From the NCBI GenBank assembly GCA_966112795.1, contig CBHWED010000180.1, positions 1 to 6,985 of the forward strand: a stretch of DNA of 6,985 nucleotides, in the 5' to 3' direction. Every line of letters begins with the position of its first letter. The stretch's first letter is position 1. A program made the translations under genes and the position numbers. This document shows, piece after piece, positions 1 to 4,980 of the stretch. The notes under the pieces are model-generated. The model made no database searches, was not told the DNA's origin, and saw nothing but the letters and a program-made list of their open reading frames with translations. This DNA is from Croceibacterium_A sp966112795. GTDB lineage: Bacteria; Pseudomonadota; Alphaproteobacteria; Sphingomonadales; Sphingomonadaceae.

Positions 1-908
1 AGACTTTCTACAGCTTCTCGAGCTTCAACCGGCCGGCGACGATCTTCCGGCTCGACACCGCGACCGGGATTTCGACGATCTTCGCCGCACCCGAGATCAA
101 GTTCGACCCCGAGCGGTTTGCGGTCGAGCAGCGGTTCTACGCCTCGAAGGACGGCACGCGGGTGCCGGTGTTCATCGTCCGGCGCAAGGACGTGACCGGG
201 CCGGCGCCGACGCTGCTCTACGGCTATGGCGGGTTCGACGTCTCGGTGACGCCGTCCTTTTCGGCCGCGCGGCTGGCGTGGATCGAGGCGGGCGGGGTGT
301 TCGCGCTGGCCAACATCCGCGGCGGCGGGGAGTACGGCAAGGCGTGGCACGACGGCGGGCGCCTCAACAACAAGCAGAACGTGTTCGACGACTTCATCGG
401 CGCGGCCGAGTTCCTCAAGGCCGAGGGCGTGGCGAGCGAGATCGCGGTGCAGGGCGGCTCGAACGGCGGGCTGCTGGTCGGCGCGGTGGTCAACCAGCGG
501 CCGGAGCTGTTCGCGGCGGGCAACGCCCAGGTCGGCGTGATGGACATGCTCCGCTTCGACCGCTGGACCGCGGGGCGGTACTGGGTCGACGACTACGGCT
601 ATCCGGATCGCGAGGCCGACTTCAAGGTGCTGCGCGCCTATTCGCCATTGCACAACATCAAGCCGGGCACGCCGTATCCTGCGCTGATCGTGACCACGGC
701 AGACACCGACGACCGCGTGGTGCCGGGGCACAGCTTCAAGTACACGGCCGCGCTGCAGGCGGCGGATCTCGGCCCCAAGCCGCAGATCATCCGCATCGAG
801 ACCCGCGCCGGACACGGCTCGGGCAAGCCGACCGACAAGGCGATCGAGGAGGCGGCCGACGTGCTGTCGTTCATGGCCTATTGGACGGGGCTCAAGGCGC
901 CGGAGTAG
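1..908 (+). CDS. Prolyl oligopeptidase (S9A serine peptidase), C-terminal part, 5' end outside window
   Basis: The frame is open from base 3 to the TAG at 906-908, giving 301 visible residues, so the beta-propeller N-terminus lies upstream of the window. The GTG at 162 is an internal valine, not a start. The visible part is the end of the propeller followed by the alpha/beta-hydrolase domain. The family's catalytic triad is complete: Ser in GGSNGG (codon 459-461), Asp in DTDDRVVPGHS (708-710) and His in AGHGSGKPT (813-815). The Arg of DDRVV, which binds substrate in characterised prolyl oligopeptidases, is also present, as is the GYGGF oxyanion-region motif. Members of this family cut short peptides after proline; many alphaproteobacterial ones are exported, but the N-terminus is not visible here. 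A terminator hairpin follows 6 nt after the stop. The family call is very secure; which S9A subgroup it belongs to is not. Confidence 0.96.
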   Translation, partial: TFYSFSSFNRPATIFRLDTATGISTIFAAPEIKFDPERFAVEQRFYASKDGTRVPVFIVRRKDVTGPAPTLLYGYGGFDVSVTPSFSAARLAWIEAGGVFALANIRGGGEYGKAWHDGGRLNNKQNVFDDFIGAAEFLKAEGVASEIAVQGGSNGGLLVGAVVNQRPELFAAGNAQVGVMDMLRFDRWTAGRYWVDDYGYPDREADFKVLRAYSPLHNIKPGTPYPALIVTTADTDDRVVPGHSFKYTAALQAADLGPKPQIIRIETRAGHGSGKPTDKAIEEAADVLSFMAYWTGLKAPE

Positions 909-914
909 GGCGGG

Positions 915-932
915 GCGGCGAAGCCGCTTTTT
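915..932 (+). terminator. Rho-independent terminator of the prolyl oligopeptidase gene
   Basis: A GCGGC/GCCGC stem with a GAA loop (915-927) is followed directly by five T residues (928-932), starting 6 nt after the stop codon at 906-908. The same GCGGCGAAGCCGC sequence recurs at 4484-4496 and inverted at 4538-4550 without a T-run, so this terminator seems to be provided by a dispersed repeat. Confidence 0.7.
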
Positions 933-1024
933 GAATTGGTTCGCACAAAGACGCGAAGACACGAAAATGCAGGGCGATGCCGCCAGCGGCGCGGCCTCTT
1001 CGCGGCTTTGCGCCTTTGTGCGAA
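915..1024. repeat. Dispersed palindromic intergenic repeat, copy 1 (long form)
   Basis: A non-coding element with nested inverted repeats. The outer arms are 11 bp perfect: TTCGCACAAAG (940-950) and CTTTGTGCGAA (1014-1024). The inner arms are 8 bp: CGCGAAGA (952-959) and TCTTCGCG (997-1004). A small GCCGC/GCGGC hairpin (979-990) sits near the apex. The left edge is the GCGGCGAAGCCGC hairpin (915-927). The order hairpin, TTCGCACAAAG, CGCGAA is repeated on the opposite strand at 4550-4510. A degenerate version of the closing hairpin may sit at about 1032-1046 (CCTTCGCC). No protein is evident. It resembles REP or MITE-like intergenic repeats; mobility and function are unknown. Confidence 0.6.
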
Positions 1025-1066
1025 ATTTTACGGTGCCTTCGCCACTGCGCGCCCCCTCTGCCGCGC

Positions 1067-1100
1067 GACGTTCAGAAAATCGTTCATTATCCTGAACGTC
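1067..1100. promoter_or_regulatory. Candidate operator with three CGTTCA half-sites at 12-bp intervals
   Basis: A 9-bp perfect inverted repeat, GACGTTCAG (1067-1075) and CTGAACGTC (1092-1100), encloses a third copy of its core. CGTTCA occurs at 1069-1074 and 1081-1086, and its complement TGAACG at 1093-1098, each starting exactly 12 bp after the last. The site lies 94 bp before the ATG of the secreted-protein gene at 1194, in a 285-bp gene-free gap. The regular spacing fits a dimeric or multimeric DNA-binding protein better than chance. I could not name the regulator and see no convincing -35/-10 pair nearby. It might instead be an RNA hairpin. Confidence 0.4.
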
Positions 1101-1149
1101 AGCTAACGGCGGTATTCAGTAACGCCACATCGCCAATGGTTTAGCACGT

Positions 1150-1187
1150 CTCTCGGAAGGGCGTTTTCGCCCCGAGTCCGAGAGGAG
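1150..1187 (+). promoter_or_regulatory. 5'-leader hairpin overlapping the Shine-Dalgarno sequence
   Basis: CTCTCGGA (1150-1157) pairs with TCCGAGAG (1177-1184), and inside it GGGCG (1159-1163) pairs with CGCCC (1168-1172) around a TTTT loop. The 3' strand of the outer stem runs into the ribosome binding site AGAGGAG (1181-1187), which lies 6 nt before the ATG at 1194. Folding would therefore cover part of the Shine-Dalgarno sequence. This could reduce or condition translation, or stabilise the mRNA 5' end; which of these is inference. Confidence 0.5.
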
Positions 1188-1193
1188 CAGACC

Positions 1194-1781
1194 ATGAAGA
1201 CCATTACCAAGGCCCTGGTCGGAACCGTCGCGGCTGGCGCGATGGCGATGACGTCGGCTGTTCCGGCGCAGGCCCAGTCGCGCTACCGCGACCGCAATGA
1301 CGGCATCGACGTCGGCGACGTCATCGCCGGTGCGCTGATCATCGGCGGCATCGCCGCGGTGGCGAGCGCGGTCGGCGGACGCAACCGCGGCTACAACGGC
1401 GGCTATGTCTACGAAGGCAACGGCGGTTACTACAACGGCAACTATCGCGGCTACGACAACCGCTACTACGACGCCGGCGACCCGCGCCAGGCGGTCGAGC
1501 AGTGCGTCAATGCGGCCGAGCGCAACGCCAACCGCTACTCGTACGGCGGCCGTTCGCAGGTGACCGATATCCGCAACATCGATCGCAAGCGCGACGGCTA
1601 CACGGTCAAGGGCCGCATCGCGGTCAACACCCGCAACAACAACTGGCGCAGCGGTTGGGGCGGCGACTATCGCGGCTACAACAACGCCTACCAGGGCTAC
1701 GACTCCGGCAGCTTCACCTGCAAGGTGCGGTACGGCCAGGTCGTCGACCTCGACTACAGCGGGGTTCGCGGCCTCGGGTGA
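1194..1781 (+). CDS. Small secreted Gly/Tyr/Asn-rich protein of unknown function
   Basis: A protein of 195 residues. The start is the ATG at 1194 with an AGAGGAG ribosome binding site 6 nt upstream. A Sec signal peptide is clear: KTITK, a hydrophobic core, then VPAQA before QS (likely cut after residue 27). The mature protein begins with a charged stretch, then a Gly/Ala/Ile hydrophobic segment (about 43-60, VIAGALIIGG) that could be a membrane anchor or a glycine-zipper-like helix. A low-complexity region rich in Gly, Tyr, Asn and Arg with recurring RGY units follows (63-95 and again 150-172). Two cysteines, C104 (AVEQCV) and C176 (SFTCKV), could form a disulfide in the periplasm. The next gene encodes a diverged paralogue with the same layout. 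No named domain is recognised. Structural or envelope-associated roles are possible, but nothing in the sequence fixes one. Confidence 0.88.
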   Translation: MKTITKALVGTVAAGAMAMTSAVPAQAQSRYRDRNDGIDVGDVIAGALIIGGIAAVASAVGGRNRGYNGGYVYEGNGGYYNGNYRGYDNRYYDAGDPRQAVEQCVNAAERNANRYSYGGRSQVTDIRNIDRKRDGYTVKGRIAVNTRNNNWRSGWGGDYRGYNNAYQGYDSGSFTCKVRYGQVVDLDYSGVRGLG

Positions 1782-1810
1782 CCCCTTCCCGAGCGTGAAA
1801 ACCCGCGACG

Positions 1811-1842
1811 GGCGGTTCAGGCTGTCGCAAGCCTGGACCGCC
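1811..1842 (+). terminator. Strong intergenic stem-loop between the two secreted-protein genes
   Basis: GGCGGTTCAGGCT (1811-1823) pairs with AGCCTGGACCGCC (1830-1842) around a 6-nt loop. The stem is 13 bp, 12 Watson-Crick pairs plus one U-G. It begins 29 nt after the stop of the upstream gene and ends 45 nt before the next ATG. No T-run follows, so it is not a classical intrinsic terminator. It may act as an mRNA 3'-end stabiliser, a processing site, or a partial terminator that lowers expression of the second gene. Confidence 0.5.
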
Positions 1843-1887
1843 TAGTCGCATGAGGCACGAGGGCCGCGTGTGAAGGGGAACGCCGTC

Positions 1888-2496
1888 ATGAGCCTGATCA
1901 AGCACAAGCTGGCCGTAGCGACTGCCGTCGCCGCGGCCTTATCCTTGGCTGCCACGCCGGCCTCGGCCGGCGGGCGCGGCGGTCACCACGGCGGGCATCA
2001 CGGCGGCTGGGGCCATCACGACGACGACTGGGACATCGACGGCGACGACGTGCTCGCCGGCGTGCTGATCCTCGGCGGGCTCGCCGCGATCGCGGGCATC
2101 GCCAACAGCGGCAAGCATCGCGAGCAGGCGCCTCCGCCGCGCGAGCCATACCCCGACGATGCCGGCTACCAGACGCCCGCGGCCGATTACCGCGGCGGCG
2201 GGATGGGCGAGGCCGTCGACACCTGCGTCGCCGAAGTCGAGGCCGGCCACGGCGCGGTCGGCAGCGTCGATCGCGCGTCGCGCGCGGGCGAGGGGTGGTA
2301 CGTCGCGGGCGAGCTCGACGGCGGCACGCCGTATGCCTGCTGGACCGACGGTGCCGGACGGGTGACCGAGATCGAAGCCGGCGACGGCAACGCGCGCTAC
2401 GACGCACCGGCGGACGATGCGGCTTACAACACCGTGCAGAAGCAGGCGGTCGAGGAAGGCGTGGCGCTGGCGCAGGCCGGCGACACGCCGGACTAG
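1888..2496 (+). CDS. Small secreted His/Gly-rich protein, paralogue of the preceding gene
   Basis: A protein of 202 residues. I chose the ATG at 1888 because AAGGGGA (1873-1879) lies about 8 nt before it and the protein then begins with a normal signal peptide. An in-frame GTG at 1870 would place that site inside the gene. The signal peptide ends at TPASA (residue 27). The mature N-terminus is His/Gly-rich (HHGGHHGG at 33-40, then GHHDDD at 42-47), typical of transition-metal binding. Next come IDGDDVLAGVLILGG (50-64), a Pro-rich linker, and a C-terminal part with two cysteines, C113 (AVDTCV) and C151 (YACW). The Ile-Asp-x-x-Asp-Val-hydrophobic segment and both cysteine contexts match the previous gene, so the two look like a duplicated, diverged pair. 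The function is unknown; metal binding is inferred from composition only. The stop codon overlaps that of the opposing gene. Confidence 0.85.
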   Translation: MSLIKHKLAVATAVAAALSLAATPASAGGRGGHHGGHHGGWGHHDDDWDIDGDDVLAGVLILGGLAAIAGIANSGKHREQAPPPREPYPDDAGYQTPAADYRGGGMGEAVDTCVAEVEAGHGAVGSVDRASRAGEGWYVAGELDGGTPYACWTDGAGRVTEIEAGDGNARYDAPADDAAYNTVQKQAVEEGVALAQAGDTPD

Positions 2497-3122
2497 TCCG
2501 GGTCCCGCGAGTAGGCGGGCAGCTCGATCTTCCAGTGCAGCGCCGCGCCGCGCAGGACGAAGCCGGCGATCGCCGCGACCGACCATACGGCCGCGTGCGG
2601 CAGGCCTGCGAGCGTCCCCAGCGCGCAGAGCGTCGCGGCAAGCGAGGCCGCGGTTACATAGAGCTCGGGCCGCATGAGGATCGACGGGCGCCCGGCGAGC
2701 ACGTCGCGGATGATGCCGCCGACGCAGCCGGTGATGATCCCCATCATGATCGCGGGGACGATCTCGACGCCGTAGAACAGCGCCTTGGCGGTGCCGAGCA
2801 CCGAATAGACCGCGAGCCCGACCGCATCGGCCCAGTCGAGCATCGCGCCTTCCCACCAGCGGCTCGGGGTGAACCAGGCGACGAGCGCGGTCAGCACCAC
2901 GACCGGCGCCACCCACGGGTCGTGCACCCAGAACACCGGCGCGTCGATCAGGAGGTCGCGCACCGAGCCGCCGCCGACGCCGGTGACCAGCGCGAAGAAC
3001 ACGACGGTGACCATGGTCATGCGCAGCTTGGTCGCGAGCAGCGCTCCGCTGAGCGCGAACACGGCGATGCCGGCGAGGTCGAGCCACGGCGGCAGCGTGA
3101 GCAGCTCGCTTTGCACCGTCAT
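2493..3122 (-). CDS. TRIC/UPF0126 family membrane channel protein (YadS-like)
   Basis: A protein of 209 residues, the usual length for this family. It is an integral inner-membrane protein with about seven hydrophobic helices (roughly 13-31, 36-55, 66-84, 97-115, 120-138, 153-172 and 176-192). It shows the family's internal duplication, with GVGGGSVRDLL (48-58) in the first half and GCVGGIIRDVL (132-142) in the second. These Gly-rich kinks followed by Arg-Asp are the hallmark of UPF0126 proteins, related to animal trimeric intracellular cation channels. Prokaryotic relatives form trimeric cation-permeable pores; the physiological ion here is not known. The ATG at 3122 overlaps the TGA of the upstream PepSY gene (ATGA), with GGGGA 7 nt before it, which points to coupled translation. 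The stop codon shares a CTAG tetramer with the convergent gene's stop. Confidence 0.93.
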   Translation of the reverse strand: MTVQSELLTLPPWLDLAGIAVFALSGALLATKLRMTMVTVVFFALVTGVGGGSVRDLLIDAPVFWVHDPWVAPVVVLTALVAWFTPSRWWEGAMLDWADAVGLAVYSVLGTAKALFYGVEIVPAIMMGIITGCVGGIIRDVLAGRPSILMRPELYVTAASLAATLCALGTLAGLPHAAVWSVAAIAGFVLRGAALHWKIELPAYSRDPD

Positions 3123-3805
3123 CGGCGGATCCCCGCCTTGCGCCGGCGGAACAGCAGGATGCAGCCGAGCGTCGCGCCGATCGCGGCGAGCGTGGCAAAC
3201 ACGATCGCGAACGGGTTGTTCGCGTCCTCGTGCGTGACCGGGTCCATCACGTGCAGGCCGTAGAGGAAGTCGTATAGCCGCCAGCCCGTGGTGCGCAGCG
3301 CGAGCACTTCGCCGGTCGCGTCATCGATATAGACCTGCGTGCCGTCGGCGAAGCGCACCTGCCAGGCCGCGCCGGCGGTGCGCGCCGCGACCGGGGCCTC
3401 GCCGGCCGGGAAGTAGGTCGTGCCCTCGAGCCGCGCCGTGCCCGCATAGGCGGCCGCGGCGATGCGTCCGGCTTCGGCCGCGACCACCGGCGCGGCGGCG
3501 GTGCCGGTGCGGGCAGAATAGCGCCAGCGCTGGCCGTCGGCGGCGGTGACGATCCACGCGGGGCCACTGGGCTGGGCGACGAGCCGGGCCTCGCGGATGG
3601 GCTCGCCGACCGTCGTGGGCCAGCGCAGCGCGACGGGATCGATCGCGGCGGGCGGGGCGCGGAGCCGGTCGCCGCGCACGTCCTCGAGCGGGCGCGCGAC
3701 CATGACCAGCCCGGTCACGGCCCACATCAGGATCGGCAGGCCGACGACCCAGCCGAGCCAGATGTGCCAGCGCGCGAAGCGCTGCATCATGCGTTGCCGT
3801 GCCAT
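3119..3805 (-). CDS. PepSY domain-containing membrane protein with two transmembrane helices
   Basis: A protein of 228 residues. The layout is a short cytoplasmic N-terminus, TM1 (about 15-37, starting after the WHIWLGWV motif), a periplasmic region of about 160 residues, TM2 (about 198-219), and a basic tail (RRRKAG). The WH..LGW..G.P start and the PepSY signature near 152-171 (FADGTQVYIDDATGEVLALR) mark the PepSY-associated membrane family, short relatives of which are often linked to iron or siderophore uptake and reductase systems. His14, His185 (LYGLHV) and His192 could bind metal or haem, which is inference. The start at 3805 lies 9 nt after the stop of the upstream gene. It has no clear Shine-Dalgarno sequence, so Met6 or Met7 remain possible starts. 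The 3' end overlaps the channel gene by four bases. Confidence 0.85.
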   Translation of the reverse strand: MARQRMMQRFARWHIWLGWVVGLPILMWAVTGLVMVARPLEDVRGDRLRAPPAAIDPVALRWPTTVGEPIREARLVAQPSGPAWIVTAADGQRWRYSARTGTAAAPVVAAEAGRIAAAAYAGTARLEGTTYFPAGEAPVAARTAGAAWQVRFADGTQVYIDDATGEVLALRTTGWRLYDFLYGLHVMDPVTHEDANNPFAIVFATLAAIGATLGCILLFRRRKAGIRR

Positions 3806-3814
3806 CGCGCGGGG

Positions 3815-4273
3815 TTAGCCCGCGACGAGCCCCGGCGCCAGCGGCGGATAGGGCAGCGGGGCCAGATCGGGCTCGAGCCAGCCGCGGCGCGCTTCGAGGC
3901 TCATCAGCCGCGGCTCGCTCCAGTGCGCGAGCAGCCAGCGCGACTGGCCGAGCGGCGAGGCGAGCAGGGCGGCGAGGAGCGGGGCGAGCGGGGCGCCGGG
4001 ACCCGCGTCGGCGAGCGCCTGCGCGGTCGCGCGAAGCGAGGCTTCGGTGATCGTCGCGTGGTAGCCGCGGGTGTCGCTGTTGGGCACGCCGACCGCGAGG
4101 TTGTAGCCGCGGATCACGGGCTCCATGCCGCCGTGCTGGCGGAGGATCTCCGGATGGCGCAGCAGCCACAGCGCCGCGGCGAAGTGCGCCGCGTGGGTCC
4201 ATTCGGCGTAAGGATGCGTGCGGGCGAGCACGCCTTTGGCGATGCGCTCGATATCGGCTTCGGTCAGGGTCAT
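3815..4273 (-). CDS. Conserved protein of unknown function (WTHAAH / YHATIT motifs)
   Basis: A protein of 152 residues from the ATG at 4273, which has AGGAA 8 nt upstream (4286-4282). A GTG 39 bases further upstream has no such site and adds an unconserved-looking tail. The sequence looks soluble and mostly helical, with no signal peptide or membrane segment. Three blocks match a family I recall as widespread in bacteria but without an assigned role. These are EWTHAAHFAAALWLLR (24-39), GYHATITEA (70-78), and a C-terminal block with LLAHWSEPRLMSLEARR (114-130) then LEPDLAPLP. The clustered His27, His30 and His72 and the acidic residues could form a metal or active site, which is a guess. It is the first gene of a likely operon with the PepSY protein (9-nt gap) and the TRIC channel. 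A 290-nt region with a promoter and structured leader precedes it. Confidence 0.82.
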   Translation of the reverse strand: MTLTEADIERIAKGVLARTHPYAEWTHAAHFAAALWLLRHPEILRQHGGMEPVIRGYNLAVGVPNSDTRGYHATITEASLRATAQALADAGPGAPLAPLLAALLASPLGQSRWLLAHWSEPRLMSLEARRGWLEPDLAPLPYPPLAPGLVAG

Positions 4274-4315
4274 TGCGGTCGTTCCTGTGCGGGAGAGGTC
4301 CGACCGATGCACCGT

Positions 4316-4365
4316 CCGGCCGGAATGGCCGGGTGCGGCGGAGGCGTGAGGCGGGTGCTACCCGC
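4316..4365 (-). promoter_or_regulatory. Structured mRNA leader of the 4273-2493 operon
   Basis: On the minus strand this leader can form two compact hairpins. One is GCGGGT/ACCCGC with a 3-nt loop (4365-4351). The other is CCGGCC/GGCCGG with a 5-nt loop (4332-4316), about 30 nt before the ribosome binding site. GCACCC/GGGTGC blocks recur in the leader at 4417-4422, 4381-4386, 4353-4358 and 4331-4336, giving alternative pairings between the segments. This resembles an attenuator in outline, but GC-rich DNA forms such stems readily and I do not recognise a riboswitch class. Confidence 0.3.
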
Positions 4366-4449
4366 GAACCGTCCGCGCGCGCACCCGCGCTGCCGCCTGT
4401 TGGCGGGTCGCGGCTTGGGTGCGGAGGGCGATCTTGCTCACGGCGCGCG

Positions 4450-4477
4450 CCTTTAGGCGCATTGCCGGCGCGGTCAA
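4450..4477 (-). promoter_or_regulatory. Candidate sigma-70-type promoter for the 4273-2493 operon
   Basis: Reading the minus strand, TTGACC (4477-4472) is a near-perfect alphaproteobacterial -35 box. It is followed after 16 nt by TAAAGG (4455-4450), a weaker -10. Transcription would start near 4443, leaving about 170 nt of leader before the ATG at 4273. The position in a gene-free gap ahead of a same-strand operon supports the call. The weak -10 lowers confidence. Confidence 0.5.
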
Positions 4478-4483
4478 GCTCTT

Positions 4484-4550
4484 GCGGCGAAGCCGCTCTG
4501 ATCAATTTGTTCGCGCCTTTGTGCGAAATCTTTGCAAGCGGCTTCGCCGC
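4484..4550. repeat. Dispersed palindromic intergenic repeat, copy 2 (short form)
   Basis: Perfect 14-bp inverted termini, GCGGCGAAGCCGCT (4484-4497) and AGCGGCTTCGCCGC (4537-4550), flank a 39-bp core. The core has its own TTCGC/GCGAA inverted repeat (4510-4514, 4523-4527). Each terminus is itself a hairpin. Read on the minus strand, it gives the hairpin, then TTCGCACAAAG (4527-4517) and CGCGAA (4515-4510), in the same order as copy 1 at 915-957. It begins 10 nt past the stop of the VOC gene, just as copy 1 begins 6 nt past its gene's stop. It may act as a weak transcription end for the lpdA operon. It lacks the T-run seen in copy 1. Confidence 0.65.
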
Positions 4551-4560
4551 GGGAGAAATC

Positions 4561-4980
4561 TCAATCCTTGGCGAACAGCTGGCAGAGGGCGGCGAAGGCC
4601 TTCATCTCGATCGCGTTGCCCGAGGGGTCGCGGAAGAACATCGTCGCCTGCTCGCCCGGCTGGCCCCTGAAGCGGACGTAGGGCTCGATGACGAACTCGG
4701 TGCCCGCGGCGGTGAGCCGGTCGGCGAGATCCTGCCAGTCCTCGAGCGTGAGCACGATGCCGAAGTGCGGCACCGGCACGTCGTGGCCGTCGACCGGGTT
4801 GCTTGCCGCCGGTGCTGCCTGCGGCGCGAGGTGGGCGACGATCTGGTGGCCGTAGAAGTCGAAATCGATCCACTCGTCGGAGCTGCGGCCTTCGGGGCAA
4901 CCGATCGTGCCGCCCCAGAACGCGCGCGCGGCGGCGAGGTCGTGGACCGGAAAGGCGAGGTGGAACGGGCGCAGGGTCAT
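4561..4980 (-). CDS. VOC (glyoxalase/extradiol dioxygenase-fold) family protein
   Basis: A protein of 139 residues with the vicinal-oxygen-chelate fold: two beta-alpha-beta-beta-beta halves, the first starting FHLAFPVHDL (6-15) and the second PHFGIVLTL (71-79). The likely metal ligands of this fold are visible: His7, His72 and Glu125 (GNAIEMKAF). GRSSDEWIDFDFYGHQIVAHL (31-51) and RGQPGEQATMFFRDPSGNA mark a conserved cytoplasmic subgroup I recall as 'predicted dioxygenase of the extradiol dioxygenase family'. Its substrate is not known to me. The start at 4980 is set by ATGA overlap with the TGA of the upstream peptidase gene and by GGAG 9 nt before it. The frame stays open further upstream, but that stretch is the end of the peptidase gene. 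Third gene of the lpdA operon. An enzymatic role is likely; the reaction is unassigned. Confidence 0.92.
   Translation of the reverse strand: MTLRPFHLAFPVHDLAAARAFWGGTIGCPEGRSSDEWIDFDFYGHQIVAHLAPQAAPAASNPVDGHDVPVPHFGIVLTLEDWQDLADRLTAAGTEFVIEPYVRFRGQPGEQATMFFRDPSGNAIEMKAFAALCQLFAKD

Noticed and set aside
1386..1690. Repeated CGCGGCTAC units as a DNA tandem repeat
   Set aside because: They are irregularly spaced RGY codon triplets in a low-complexity protein, not a true tandem array.
1876..1890. GGAAC as a general-stress (EcfG-type) -35 box
   Set aside because: It lies within the ribosome binding site region of the gene at 1888 and no matching -10 follows at a usable distance before the start.
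1939..3198. Minus-strand open frame of 419 codons
   Set aside because: It runs antisense to the His-rich secreted-protein gene and out of frame through the TRIC gene. Its product is an Arg/Ala/Pro-rich low-complexity string typical of shadow frames in GC-rich DNA.
2295..3263. Plus-strand open frame of 322 codons
   Set aside because: It overlaps the end of the secreted-protein gene in another frame and is antisense to the TRIC gene. The composition is mostly Arg/Gly/Glu/His and no domain is visible.
3321..4505. Minus-strand open frame of 394 codons
   Set aside because: It overlaps the PepSY and conserved-unknown genes in another frame and its product is Arg/Pro/Ala-rich. The real genes have motifs, ribosome binding sites and operon spacing.
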